A stretch of 64,000 bases of DNA from Septoria linicola (Eukaryota > Ascomycota > Dothideomycetes > Mycosphaerellales > Mycosphaerellaceae). The translations under genes and the position numbers were made by a program. The stretch's first letter is position 1, and every line of letters starts with the position of its first letter. Location of the stretch: assembly GCA_024114885.1 (NCBI GenBank), contig CP099429.1:1116001-1180000 (forward strand), in the 5' to 3' direction. Below, piece after piece: positions 8,782 to 20,613 of this stretch. The notes under the pieces are model-generated. The model worked only from the letters and a program-made list of their open reading frames with translations, ran no database searches and was not told the origin of the DNA.

Positions 8782-11367
8782 ATGCGTCTCGCATACTACG
8801 CCGGCGCGAGCACTTTCGCGGCAGCAGCATGCTTGCTGAAAGCATTCTCCCAGCGGCCCAACTTCTACTCTGCAACAGTCTACCTCTCGCAATCAAACGC
8901 CTGCCTGCTCATCCTCACGAATCTCCTGCTATTGTTGAGCACATCCTTTCTCTACTTGCTGCAGCGCCTTCTCTTCGGACCACTTCGACCAATCGAGATT
9001 GAACAGCTCAGCGAGAAGGCCTGGTATGCCGTCCTCGACACTCTGCTCGCCATGCCGAGCTTCCGCGAGGATGTGGGCGGCCGACTTCTGGTGATGTTTG
9101 TGCTGCTCCTAGCTGGAAAGGTATGGGGCTGGCTTGGAGAGGGGCGAGTGGACATTCTGGAGCAAGGACAGATGATGGGAACTGGCGCGAATAACAAGCT
9201 GTTCCACGTCCGGCTGGCCACAAGCTTATTGGTTTCTGTGGCCTTCGCAGTGGGCATGTTCAAATACTGCGTGGAGGTCGTGATCGAGGACCCGAGACCT
9301 GGAATGATGGTCATCTTCACGTTCGAGTTCGCAATCTTGTGCGTGTTCAGCATGTTCACGGCGGTGAGATATGGATTGGCAGTTTGGGAGATCCAAGTCG
9401 TCAAGCAGCAGACTGTTGCCGCAATCGAGCAGCGGAAGGCGGAGATCAAGGCTGAACGGGAGGCAGCAATCGCAGCTGCCAGACAGGAGGAGAGAGAGAT
9501 TCCGACTTTTGACGATCCGATCGAGGTGGATGAGAACGAGGTTGACGTGCCTGGCTGGGAAGACAAGAGAAGGATGTTGTTCGTGGTTGAAGTTTTTACG
9601 GACTTCATCAAACTAATGATCTACATCTTCTTCTTCACGGTCAGCGTTACCTTCAATGGGCTTCCGATGCACATCATGAGGGACGTCTACATGACATTTG
9701 CGAGCTTCAGCAAGAGAGTGACAGACTACATGGCATACAGAAAGGCCACGAGCGACATGAACACAAGGTATCCTGATGCCACCACGGAGGAGATAAGAGG
9801 TGATGCGTGCATCGTGTGCAGAGAGGACATGGTCGCCTGGGCTGATGGGGAGCCACAAGCGGCTGCTCCTGCACCACCAGCAGCAGCTGATGGACAACCT
9901 GCCGCGCCTGCTGCTCCAGTTCCAGCTCCGGCTCCGGCGCCAGCACGGAGAAGAGATGAGGGTCTGCGTGCGAAGAAACTGCCTTGCGGACACATCCTAC
10001 ACTTGCGATGCCTAAAAGCGTGGCTTGAAAGGCAGCAGGTGTGCCCAACGTGCAGGAGGCCAGTTGTCACTGCTACTGCAGCCACTGCAACAGGAGGAAA
10101 TGCTGCTGCACCTGGTCAAAATGGCCAGAATGGCCAGCCAGGACAAGCGCAAGCACCGAGACCGCGAGGCAGGATATTCAATCTTGGTCCTTTGCGTATT
10201 GGCATGGTGAACGCTCCACGAGGCCAACTGCAGAATGTGCTCAATCAGATACGCGACGGCAATCCTCCAGGCGTTCAACAGGCACTAGATCCAGCAGGCA
10301 ATGCAGGTGCGGGAGGAGATGGTCAGCAACCACACACCGGGACCGTCACGAGGCCTACTGGAATGCGCTCCCAAGTCCCTGTACAAGTGCAACTAATGCA
10401 GCTTGAGCAGAGAATCATACAAGACATGCATAATCTAAACGTGGGGCAGCAACAGTTGACGACTTTGAGGATGATGGAGGCTGAAGTGGCAAGGCTACGA
10501 GCATACTATCATCCTCCCCAGGCGAATCCAGCAGTCAGATATCCCATGCCTGGATTTGCACCACAGCATCAGCCTTTCGCTCCGCCGCCACCGCAACATC
10601 TGCAAGGGAATCCGACTCAGCAGCTAGGCAGTGGGCACGAACACTTGCCACCAGGGATGACACTACCCGAAGGCTGGACTGTCATGCCACTACAGCCTGT
10701 AGGAGGCCAGACTCAGCATGGCATACGACTGCCGGGGCCAGCTCTAAACTCCAACATTCCTGCGAATCCGGGACCTTCAATACAGCCCCAAGTGCCAGTA
10801 CCAATGGCGTCTGCTACAGCTACATCTCAGAGTTCAGCCGCGACAGCGCCTGATGCACCACAACAAGCACCTGTTGATCCCCGAGGTCCAACGGATGAGA
10901 GCGGCTCTCCACTCTTTGTTCCTGTGGCTCAAGATACAACCACGGCCAGTGCTCCTACGCAGCCAGACGCTTCAGCTATGCGTGCCGCAGAAGAACGAGG
11001 AGAAGCTGCTGGGCGTCGGTGGGCAGAGGCATTCGGCAGCTCATACGAAGTACCAGCCTCTGTTTCTTCACCTGCACCTGGCCAAAGACTGGCCACAAAC
11101 GACACAGCAAGCGTAGAGTCTCAGCTTTCGGGCAGAGAACAACCAGCAAGCGCAGCACAAGCCCAGACACGACCGCCGTGGACTGATGGGGGCTGGAGCT
11201 TTGGAGACCAAAGCCAAACCCCTGCCTCTGCACACACTGCGGACGGACAAGCATCTGAGGCAACACCGACCGTTCAGGAGCCCACATCCGACCAGAATGG
11301 GTCATATAGCGGAAAGGGCAAGGCAAAGGCAGTCGAGGTCGAAGATGTCCCAGATCCAGAGTCCTGA
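8782..11367 (+). CDS. hrd1: ERAD E3 ubiquitin ligase Hrd1 (synoviolin family)
   Basis: An intronless gene for 861 residues. Hrd1 is the ER-membrane E3 ligase that ubiquitinates misfolded lumenal and membrane proteins for retrotranslocation and proteasomal destruction. The N-terminal 320 residues carry the family's multi-spanning membrane domain, starting with a short hydrophobic helix, followed by a charged loop rich in Glu/Arg/Lys and more helices. The RING-H2 begins with CIVC at residue 343 and continues with LPCGHILHLRCLKAW and CPTC, ending near 424. This is the Hrd1 signature. Between the first Cys pair and CGH lies an Ala/Pro-rich insert of about 50 residues, longer than the yeast loop. 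The C-terminal half is Gln/Pro/Ala-rich and disordered. Length and order match Hrd1 of filamentous fungi. Confidence 0.93.
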   Translation: MRLAYYAGASTFAAAACLLKAFSQRPNFYSATVYLSQSNACLLILTNLLLLLSTSFLYLLQRLLFGPLRPIEIEQLSEKAWYAVLDTLLAMPSFREDVGGRLLVMFVLLLAGKVWGWLGEGRVDILEQGQMMGTGANNKLFHVRLATSLLVSVAFAVGMFKYCVEVVIEDPRPGMMVIFTFEFAILCVFSMFTAVRYGLAVWEIQVVKQQTVAAIEQRKAEIKAEREAAIAAARQEEREIPTFDDPIEVDENEVDVPGWEDKRRMLFVVEVFTDFIKLMIYIFFFTVSVTFNGLPMHIMRDVYMTFASFSKRVTDYMAYRKATSDMNTRYPDATTEEIRGDACIVCREDMVAWADGEPQAAAPAPPAAADGQPAAPAAPVPAPAPAPARRRDEGLRAKKLPCGHILHLRCLKAWLERQQVCPTCRRPVVTATAATATGGNAAAPGQNGQNGQPGQAQAPRPRGRIFNLGPLRIGMVNAPRGQLQNVLNQIRDGNPPGVQQALDPAGNAGAGGDGQQPHTGTVTRPTGMRSQVPVQVQLMQLEQRIIQDMHNLNVGQQQLTTLRMMEAEVARLRAYYHPPQANPAVRYPMPGFAPQHQPFAPPPPQHLQGNPTQQLGSGHEHLPPGMTLPEGWTVMPLQPVGGQTQHGIRLPGPALNSNIPANPGPSIQPQVPVPMASATATSQSSAATAPDAPQQAPVDPRGPTDESGSPLFVPVAQDTTTASAPTQPDASAMRAAEERGEAAGRRWAEAFGSSYEVPASVSSPAPGQRLATNDTASVESQLSGREQPASAAQAQTRPPWTDGGWSFGDQSQTPASAHTADGQASEATPTVQEPTSDQNGSYSGKGKAKAVEVEDVPDPES

Positions 11368-11678
11368 TTACGCAGACTGCGGTCATAGAAGTCATGCATT
11401 CACATTGTATAGAAGAAGCATTAGATCTATTAGGCGTTACAGGTTTAGAACGAGATACCAGCAGCACGAAAGTAGTGATTGCATGAATGAAAAGCCTAGC
11501 ATTTCTAGACAGCCAGATTCCTGGCAAATATCAGGCATCCAGGCCACTATTTCAAATGACGCAAGTGATGGAACCTTGCAAAGCACATGGGTCGATTTTA
11601 TGGAAACAGATCGTTGTTGCTTACTTCAGTCGCTGACCATGGCAGACTCAACGACTCTGCTGTGAACAAGACCAGGAA

Positions 11679-12848
11679 ATGTCAACAGGACGGATTGTGG
11701 CAGCAAGTCACTGCTTGGTCTTCATCTCAATTAAACTTCCAGCACTATTGCTGGAGCCTTCACCAGCTTTCTGGCTCCGGGCTGCGATCGCCGTCAGCCT
11801 ACAGCTGCTAGCGTTGCTAGCTCTTTCTATTGCAGCTGCGGGTACCAAGACTTCGACAACGCAAGCGAGCATTACCGAGTATGAACAACGCAAAGGAGCA
11901 AGAGAGATTGTGCCAGATGTTCAACAGGTCGGCTTCATTGCTGGTGTTTATACGTTGATCCTACCTTTACTGAGTCCTGCATACCATCCGATAGCAGAAG
12001 CTGGGCTGAGGTGTGCTTGCTTCTTTTATGCCTGCAAACTCATCGATCTAGTAGTCTTGAAGGCAGAGAAGCCGCCTCTGCTCATCCAGAACAAGACGAA
12101 ACCATCGAGCACTTCATTCTCAAAAGCGGAATACATCTTCCGCCTCCTCACCGAAACCCGCTACGCCTCCTTCGACATTGCCATTCAAGAACCCAGGCGA
12201 CGCAATTTCCAAGAAACCACCACTCTCACACACACTATCCTCTGGACTTGGCTCTCCCGTCTCCTCATCCCAACAGCAACCTACTTCTACCCCATCCTCG
12301 AACTTCAACTCCTCCTATCCCTCCTCCTCATCAACTTTGGCCTCGAAGGCGTTCACACTCTTCTCCATCCCTTCTGTCCCAACGAGCTCTTCTTCCAGCC
12401 CTTCGCCGCTTCTGGAATCATCGATTTCTGGTCTGTGCACTGGCATCAAGGTGCGCAGAGTTGGTTGATTTCGTTGGGATATAGACCCGCGAAGCGGCTT
12501 GCAGTCGAGGTCTTTGGCTTATCGAAAGAGGTTGGCACGGCGGTGGGTGTTCTTGGGACGTTTGCGCTGAGTGGAATTTGGCATGCGTGGTGCGTTGCCT
12601 CTCTGAGTGATAGGAAATGGGAGACTGGAGTTGGGCTGTTTCTGGTATTTGTCGCGCAGGGTGTTGGATGTCTTCTTGAGAGAGTAGTGTGGGCGAAGGG
12701 AGGAGGTGGATGGGTGAGACGAGTGGTGTGTTGGACCTTTGCAGTTGAGGCTGGAGCGATGTTTTTCAGGTATGCGAAACCATATGTAAGAGAGGATGTG
12801 CGATGGATGATACATCCGATAGAAAGCCTGGGGTGGGCTCGAGGATGA
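11679..12848 (+). CDS. wax-synthase-domain membrane acyltransferase
   Basis: A single exon encodes 389 residues with about eight hydrophobic segments spread over the whole length. The FWSVHWHQ motif near residue 260 matches the F-W-x-x-x-W-H-Q box of the wax synthase / MBOAT-like domain. A downstream SGIWHAW segment carries the second conserved His of this superfamily. Family members transfer acyl groups to alcohols, and in fungi many act on sterols, terpenoids or polyketides, so the substrate cannot be read from sequence. No biosynthetic backbone gene is nearby. It starts about 310 bases after HRD1 on the same strand. The start Met is the first in frame and precedes the first hydrophobic helix. 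Confidence 0.8.
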   Translation: MSTGRIVAASHCLVFISIKLPALLLEPSPAFWLRAAIAVSLQLLALLALSIAAAGTKTSTTQASITEYEQRKGAREIVPDVQQVGFIAGVYTLILPLLSPAYHPIAEAGLRCACFFYACKLIDLVVLKAEKPPLLIQNKTKPSSTSFSKAEYIFRLLTETRYASFDIAIQEPRRRNFQETTTLTHTILWTWLSRLLIPTATYFYPILELQLLLSLLLINFGLEGVHTLLHPFCPNELFFQPFAASGIIDFWSVHWHQGAQSWLISLGYRPAKRLAVEVFGLSKEVGTAVGVLGTFALSGIWHAWCVASLSDRKWETGVGLFLVFVAQGVGCLLERVVWAKGGGGWVRRVVCWTFAVEAGAMFFRYAKPYVREDVRWMIHPIESLGWARG

Positions 12849-13213
12849 TCTGGTACGTTACTCGAAACAAGCAGGAATTTCTCTCTAGAGTCAGGAACGT
12901 AGAGTTCATAAGCATGAGCCCAACAAGCACCAGGGTGAAAGCGGAAATGCTGAGTGCTGTACATAGAGGCTGGGCGACTCTTCTGTGACGCGCCATAGCT
13001 AGAGCTCAAGGTAGTGCGCCCATGAGCCAAAGTCTTAGAAAGTTGCTGCTGGACGAGCAACACAACTCTCAAGCACATTTCTCCCCTGATCGCTACGCGA
13101 CCACTTCCACCATTGCCTCTGCATCTGCCATCTGTGCAACAACATCATTAGTCTTGCTAGTCCGTGTCCCATGGCCATTTCGCCACCACTTCAATCTGTG
13201 CCCCAGATCCCTT
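12849..13213. other. convergent 3' intergenic region
   Basis: This lies between the 3' ends of the acyltransferase gene and the minus-strand F-box gene. No gene is supported; it should contain both 3' untranslated ends. Confidence 0.4.
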
Positions 13214-13945
13214 TCAGCGGTCTCCATATCTCTCACGAAGCACCATACACTTCAACGCCTCCCAGGCATCCTTCCCACAGATCTGACTACAATTCTCGCC
13301 CACATACCTCACGGCTTTCTCCAGCAATCCTCCAAGCGTGATGCCCTCGCTGATATGCTCCTCGTCCGTAAACTCTGGCCACTTCACATTTGGAGGTATG
13401 AGCGCAAAGTAGCGTACCTCAAGCTTCATGTCCAGCCTAATTCGGCGCCAGGACTCACTCGCAACATCAAAAGCATTCTTCTCGATTGCAAAGTGCTCCT
13501 CAGGTCTCTCCATCGCCCTCTTGATACTATCAAACTTGATCCACACCTCGATGACCATATGCTGCTCATCAGAATCACAATGCGGAAACAACTGAAACTC
13601 GAACGGACGCGTGGCGTGGCAAATCTTCCTACTGCCGATGAAGTCGTGAACGTAGTCCCAGCTATGCGGAGCTACACTCGGCTCCAGAAGCATCCTCTGT
13701 CGCAGCAATCTCGACTCTGTGATCGTGTCGCGGAAGGTGCGACTGACGCGCTGCACGCCAAACATCTCCGTCGGATCGAGATGCAGCAGAATCTTCTCGA
13801 GGAGCTCAGTCACTGCGAGACACCTCTCTGTCGCGCTCTCCTTCGTCTCCTGCTTGAGCTCTGCGACATGACTTCCATCACGTGTCGGAAGGCCAGTGGC
13901 GCCGGAAGTGGTGTTCTCGAGGAGAGCAAGCATTTGGCTGATCAA
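13214..13945 (-). CDS. F-box protein
   Basis: One exon, 243 residues. Residues about 40-88 form an F-box-like helix set: a Leu-rich segment with LLEKILLHLDP, then MFGVQRVSRTFRDTI and SRLLRQRM. F-box proteins dock on Skp1 in SCF ubiquitin ligases, and the C-terminal part binds the substrate. Here that part is about 150 residues of mixed helix and strand with no WD40 or Leu-rich repeat, as in the large lineage-specific F-box families of Dothideomycetes. The N-terminal 35 residues are polar. The substrate is unknown. The start is the first Met of the frame; a later Met at residue 5 is also possible. Confidence 0.75.
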   Translation of the reverse strand: MISQMLALLENTTSGATGLPTRDGSHVAELKQETKESATERCLAVTELLEKILLHLDPTEMFGVQRVSRTFRDTITESRLLRQRMLLEPSVAPHSWDYVHDFIGSRKICHATRPFEFQLFPHCDSDEQHMVIEVWIKFDSIKRAMERPEEHFAIEKNAFDVASESWRRIRLDMKLEVRYFALIPPNVKWPEFTDEEHISEGITLGGLLEKAVRYVGENCSQICGKDAWEALKCMVLRERYGDR

Positions 13946-14747
13946 AGAGGTCTGACGATGTACCAGGTCAATGGTACCACTGACAGTATCGCGCTCAAGG
14001 TGAAGACGTGCGAGGTCCTGCTCGCGTTGTCCTGTCAGCCAATGTCAACGCCACTCAGGACATCTGCACTTCACTGACCGGGCTGTCATCTACGCGCCAT
14101 GTTGGGGTGGTCTCCTCTGAGTCGGCCATTGAATCGCTATCGATGACGATAGGCAGCGATTCGGCTGTTCGATAAGTGTGAATGTGAAATAATGAGCAGA
14201 CATCAGATTGCATGCGATGGCGCGCTTTGATGCATTACAGACCCACAACGTGCAGCAATGCATTAGCACCGTTTGCAGGGACGGTGCCCGGGGACAGCAT
14301 CGTTACGGCGTGTGGTATCAAGGTTGGGAACGGGCGATGGAGCGTGAGTAATCTCGTTTCTTTCTATTGACAAGATGTGCCTGCTGCAGTCATGCAAACT
14401 CGGACTACATGAAAGCAGTGCACACAAACGTCCTGAATCATTGTTGCGCCACCCCAGATGCCTCATGCTCGAACCCTTTCAATGTATAATGTGAATTACA
14501 GCAGCACCTATTTCTTCTCAATCATTACCGGCTATTGCTCCACCAATCGCAAACCCAGCTCGCCGGCTGGGAAACGCTCAGTGGAATGCAGGGCGACTTG
14601 CGCTCCTGTGATGCTGTTGTACATGGAGTAGCCTGATTGCGAACTGCAGTGTCGAGGCAGGCCAGTATATGTATATGTGACATGGAATCTGAGAGTCGTG
14701 TTTTCTTTCGGTCGGCCGTGTCGTTAACGGTGATGGTGACCACGCGT
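13946..14747. other. F-box promoter and FKS1 3' flank
   Basis: About 800 bases with no supported gene. The left part should hold the F-box promoter and the right part the 3' untranslated region of the glucan synthase gene. Short open frames on the minus strand lack domains. Confidence 0.4.
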
Positions 14748-17700
14748 CTACAATTGCTGGTAGGCGTCGTACATCATTCTCGCCATGAGCCTGGAAGCAT
14801 CGCGAGTCGATGATGCTGTAGCCTCTGCGCCTCCGTTGACAGCGGTTCCAGTCTCGGACGCCGAGGTATCGTTGTTGTTCCAGTCTGCTGGCTGTTGCAG
14901 CTCCATGATGTCGATCTTTGGGATATCGATGAACTTCTTTGCGATGACAGGTCCGACAATCAGCAGAATGAACAGCACGAACATGGAGAAGTAGAGAATG
15001 GCATATCGAACGACACGTCTCTTTCGTAGCTTCGACTGCTTCAGCGAGTAGATGGGAGGTCGAATTTGACGGCTAAGCACACGTTAGTTGCGGAAAGCAC
15101 TGAGAGCACTGTAGAAGGACTTACCTTGGTCGCAGCCAGAAGAGCATGACAGAGTGGAACTTGTCAATGTATGGAACCAGGAGCGGTGGCAGCATGAAGA
15201 ACAGAAGCACATGTCCCAGGCAGAAGTCTGCTGCGAAGAATCCCATCTCGGTGATCTTGCACAGGAATTCACGGCCAGGCTGCGAAAGCGTGTGCCAACC
15301 AAGAGCGTACCACTTTCCGGTCCACCATGCTATGTTGGACGTGTCGGCACGGAATTCTCTTGTCAGTGCCAGGGAGATGATGAGCTTGAAGATGAATCGC
15401 TGAATAGCGACCACAGCGATCATGCCGAGCAGCGCCTTGACGAAGCTCCAGCTCTCCAAGAAGAACATGACCTCCCAGAAGGCCAGAAGCATAATGACGG
15501 CGATGGCGTGCGCAATAGCAGCTAGGACAGCGCCGAACTTCTTGCAGCACATACTAAGCACTGGACCCATACAGCAAGCCATTGCGAAGAAGCCTCCAGC
15601 AACACCGGCGTTGACACCGATTGGTCCGAAGGCGCAGATTGCAACACGAAGGAGAGAGCTTGTGGCCGAAAGGTTCTGTCCTTCGGTGTTGTTGTCTTCG
15701 ATGACACCAACACCTGCGTTCATGAAGAGGTATGGAATCAAGGTGACAGCCACCAGCACAAGTGGGCCAACGATTTCACTAAAGAACACGTTGGTGAACT
15801 TGGAACGAGGTGTGTCGCCCGAGAGTTTCGCAGAAGGCTCGCCAAGTGCCTTGCGCTTGAATCCAGTAAGACGAGTACGCGACAAACGTACGAAGCCGAT
15901 CCAGGATGCAGAGTGGGCCTTAGTGTTGCCGCGAGAGAGCCATCGGAGGAACTCGCGGTAGTCGATGAAGAAGTCTGCCCATGCGAACTGGTGAGGGTTG
16001 AAGAGGAATGGCGAGATGCAGAGCGCCATGAGGGAGACCCAGAACCAAAGGAGCCAGTAGCCCCAGACTGTCAATGTGCCAAAGAGCAACATCATCAGAA
16101 GACGGGCACCCAGGTAGATGGATGGACCAGCGAAGCGTGAGTAAAGCACACCAAATGGCATGCGGGCGGTCGCAAAACCACGTCCAGTACCGATGTAGCG
16201 AGCACCTCCGAACGACAGATCCTGCTGGAGGGAATAGGCGTAGATTTGAGTGACGAACACTTCGAACAACGGCGAAAGCGAGGAGAAGTGCTTCGCCAAA
16301 CGAGTAGCTGCACGCCAGAACCCGCGCTCGGTCAGCTCTTGGATCGTGAGAGGCACGAAAGAGATGAAGAACACGATGAAGATGGAGACGATACAACGCT
16401 GCACCCAGTCCATGATAGGGACAATGTTAGCGCAGCCAGTTGGGAACAGCGGGTCGGTGATTGGAACGTCGCGATTGTATCGGCAAGAGATGGTCTCGTG
16501 ACGGAGGGCTCCAAGGTTGAGCAAGCACCACATGAAGAGCTGCACTGACAACATGACGAACAAGTTGTTGATGTGGAAGCCAGGGTGAGCGTAGTAGAAC
16601 GACAAGAAGCGGTCCAGTGGGAGTTGAGTTCCGAGGTAGTAGTACTCGCGGGACAGCATCTGCTCTCCCATACCCGTACCAATCTTGGTGGTGAAGTTCA
16701 GAATCGAGCCAAATCCAAGATCACGACCCTTACCACACTGGTAGTACTCGCAATGCTTGATACGTCCACCACGAAGGATGGCGTTCATACCGGCGTAGAT
16801 ATCCTCGTTCAGGTGGAGACCCTTCTGAGCCTTGGACACACCACCACGAGTAGTCATGAAGATACCGTTGAGGAAATCGGGGTGACCATAATGGAGCTTG
16901 CCACCAATCTGAGCCAGAGTACGAGCGAAAAGTGTACCGAATGTCTGTTCCTTTCCGGCAGCGACGTCACCGAGAATACCGATGTTCTCAGAGAAAATGT
17001 ACTCACGAGCTCCGAGAATGGCAACAGGGTTGAATTGCGTAGGTGGCAGACCAGGAGTGTACGGTGAGACATTATCTGTGGTCATCTCCTCGAACTCGGC
17101 GAGTACAGATCGGATCTTCAAGCACTCCTCGAGATAATTGTCCTGGTTGGCATCGATGAGCTGAATGTACTCTCCGCGGTAGAAGATCAAGCAGTGGTTC
17201 TGGTTGTCAGACTTTCCATCTCCAAGAATTGGGTTACCAGAAAGCATGACACGGAACTTTGGTCGACGCATACCGTTCTCCATGAGCTCGGAGTGTCCAT
17301 CGATCAGGGCGGAGAAAAGTCTTGGATCCTCACCCTCCTGGGTCGCTGGCTCCTCATCCAGGTAAGCGATCTGAAGGTCAGGGTAGGCACGGAGCAGGAA
17401 CTCAGCGTTCTCACGTTCCTCTTTGGAGAACTTGGCATAACGCTGCATGGAGACAACGATCTTGAACTTGCGGCGCGCCATGCGCTCGAGCTCACGCTCA
17501 AGTTTATCAGAGTTGCCGCCAAACATTTGTACGACTTCGGGGTTCTCGACACGGTACAGCAGCTTGATGGCACGACTGTAGTTCATGAAGCCAGAGATTG
17601 TGCGGTAGAGAGTTTGCGAGCGCAGGGAAGCCCAGATACGCGTCCGAAGAGTGTACTCTGGTGCTGCAGACTTGAAACCAATGCAGTAGAACGGCAAGTC

Positions 17701-20613
17701 ATCGATCTTGCTCTTTTGGGTGTCTTTCTCGTTCTTCTCGTAGTCTCCGTTGAATTGCGAGGTCTCATCAGCAAGGATCTTCGTGTCCTTGACGAAGCAG
17801 TCCCACTCATGAGGGTGCAGTTGCTTGAGATACTCCAACATGGTAACACGTGAGTATGGCTCATCCTCTCGAATGATCTCGCGGAGGGACAGCAGGATCT
17901 TCTCACCGTAGTGAGGGATCATGACGGTGAAAGTTGGCATGTTATCGACTGGCAGTGGCTCCGGGATCGGGGTCGACAAGGACTGGGCGAAGAAAGAGAT
18001 ACGACGTTCAGCCTCAGATTGAGCTGGGAAGAACTCGGTCTTAAACGAGTGATCTTCTTGCGACACGAAGAAGGTTGGTGCACGGAGAGTGCGCTTACCT
18101 TCCTGCTCAGAAGGAACCTGGTGGTAGAGCAGCTTCTGGACGTGATCGATAGCGAGCAAGTGCTCGCGGTACATTGAGATGACGATGGCGTTCCAGATCT
18201 GCGAGATGAGCACCTTTGGCTTGTACTTGATCTCCATGTCGGTGGTGGCCAAGATCTTGGAGTAGATACGCTTCGGCAGGCGAGAGAAGATGTTTCTCCA
18301 TGGCGTCCAGATAGACACACCAAGGTAGAAAGATCGTGCCACAGAAAAGACGCAGTTCCAAATGACGTACCACAGGTAGGTATCCAAGAAGAAGAGAATC
18401 AAATCGGTGAAGTACATCAGAATAAGGAGGACAGTTGGCTGGTGGTAGCACAGTACAGGTCCAATGATCTTGTCTCCGATGCAGTTCTCGATGGTCATGG
18501 TCGAAAGGATGCGAATAGGATCACGGAAAGAGAGAGTCAGGAAGAAGTACGACTCAGCAAGCTTTGCCGCAAAGACCAGAACCCAGAGACCATAGGACAT
18601 CCACATGTCGTTGCCTTGCAGACGGGGGTAGCTTGCCGTGAAGGTCTGCGAGGAGACGTATTGTCGTCGCTTGCCATTGAGGTAGCTTCCGAATAAGCCA
18701 CCCAGAGGCATGATCGAAAAGAAGATGACCGTAGCCAAAGCAATGAGGAACTGGACCACACCCAGGATGAGAGCAATCTTGCCTTTCTGGTTGACAAGGA
18801 AGATATAGACCGCAGGGGCGACGTTCAAGACGAGCATACCAATGAGGAAGAAAAGGCGCTTGGTCAGATGCTGAGCTCCCGCCCATCGTCGGGGAACGTA
18901 CATCCACTCGACCAGAGTTGCCAGAACTTGAATGATACAGCCCAGGGTACCGCCAAGAGCAACTGCTGACCACTGAGCTGCAGCATTAGGCTTGTTGTTG
19001 AGCTGTTGCTGGTAGTTTGCGGTGTACAGAGTAGGTGAGTTGAAGGCAGTGTAGAACCAGAAGACACAGACGTGGATGATCCAGATACGGTTGAAGTTGG
19101 TCAGCATGTGGAACCAAGATCGAGTCTCCTTGTAGGTCTTGAAGAAGGCCTTCTTCCAGAGCACGTCTCCGAGACGCTCGTATCGCTCCGCTGGTGGCAG
19201 ATCGACAAGTCGGGTCTTATCCTCGAATGCAATGCGCTCGATACCCTCTGGGTACCAGAACAGCTGATTCATGTCGTCGTACCCGATAACCTTTTGATGA
19301 TCACGTTCTTTGCGAACGTACTTGCCATCGAAGATTTCGTATCCTTGATCTCTGCAGTAATTGTACAGCGGAGTGATACATCTGTTCAGATACGTAAACT
19401 CTTCGACCGGCTCTACACGGTTTTGGCATGCTGGAGAGTGGTAGAAGTCGTCTGCACACTTGAAAATGAAGGCCAGAATTTCGGGCATGTAACGCACTTG
19501 ATTAGCTTCACCCCAGCAGAGCAGGTAAAGCGCAATCTGTCGTGTGCGATCGTGCTGAGACATGCGGTTCATGCGAGTCTTCCAGCGGTATTCTGCGGCT
19601 TCCAAGCTGTTGTCGCCTTCGAGGCTCTCCAATGTCGCCTCTTCGTTCTCGGGGTTGGTGTCGCCCTTTTTCTTCTTTGCGGCCTTGCGCGCCTTTCTGG
19701 TGGCTCTGTTGGCCTTACCCAATTTCATGTTGGAAAATCCAACAGCGTCATCAAGATCAAGATGAGCAGCAAAGTACCATCTTCTGAAGTTGGCGTTCTC
19801 GCCACCAATGTAATCTGCGTGCAGAGACAGAAGTGCCTGATTTGGCGACATACGCGAAGCACGAGAATCGAGGAGGGTCATCAAGTGATCGAACATGTTT
19901 CGCATGCTGTCACGCTGGAAACCAAACTTGGCTGTCAAATCAAGGAAGATGTCCTCGATTTCCTCTTTGGAGAGCGGAATTTGGGCATCGGATGTCCAGG
20001 CTGGGTACGGCTCCCTAGACCTCTGGCCAGCTGGCAGAGCGCTGGTGTAATCCATACCATAGACTGGCGTTGAAGCGCCAGACGAGCGGTTGCCACCATA
20101 GGAGACTTGCGATGATGGTGGTCGGTATCCTCGACCAGTGCCATCACCGTAGGAGTTGTAACGCTCGTCGCCACGTCCATAGTAGTCCATCTCGGCGGCG
20201 CGAGCCATGTCGGATCTCATGGTGAAATCGCTGAAAGTCTCGGAATCTTCCTCAGAATCGTGACCGCGACGACCGCTCCTACGCTGGCCGCCCTGTCCTC
20301 GACCTTGTTGCTGGTACTGGCCTGCAGCTGGAGCTCCTTGGTCGTAGTACTGGTCGTTGTAGTACTCGTCTTGATAGCCTTGTTGACCAGGGGCATCGTA
20401 GTAGCCATCGTGCGCGTAGCCTTCTTGGCCAGTCTGGTAGTGTCCATTGTCGTCGTAATAGCCATCGTGCTGGCCTTGACCGTAGGCTGCACCATGTTGA
20501 TCGTAGTATGCCTGGTCGTCCTGATAGTACCCGTCATGCGCTGCATAAGGGTCATGCGGCTGCTGAGCGCCGTAGCCATCATCATAGCCTCCCTGCTGAT
20601 GAGGGTGCGCCAT
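14748..20613 (-). CDS. FKS1: 1,3-beta-glucan synthase catalytic subunit (GT48)
   Basis: Two exons, 20613-15125 and 15072-14748, give 1937 residues, the usual fungal FKS length. The 52-base intron lies close to the 3' end and the join restores the family's C-terminal ending around LRPSRQIRPPIYS. The enzyme spans the plasma membrane and polymerises UDP-glucose into linear 1,3-beta-glucan under Rho1 control. The N-terminus is a Tyr/Gln/Gly-rich cytosolic tail. The FKS1 N-terminal domain precedes the first group of membrane helices at about 480-800. The large cytosolic GT48 domain follows at about 840-1350, then a second helix group. The echinocandin hot-spot-1 region near residue 690 reads FFLTLSFRDP, keeping the Phe and Ser of drug-sensitive enzymes. 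Hot spot 2, near 1402, begins DWVQRC. The gene reads away from the GH72 gene, with 2.9 kb between their starts. Confidence 0.97.

Noticed and set aside
19072..20073. A 333-codon open frame on the plus strand inside the glucan synthase gene
   Set aside because: It is antisense to a strongly conserved part of FKS1 and its sequence is the shadow of that coding bias; no domain or promoter supports it.
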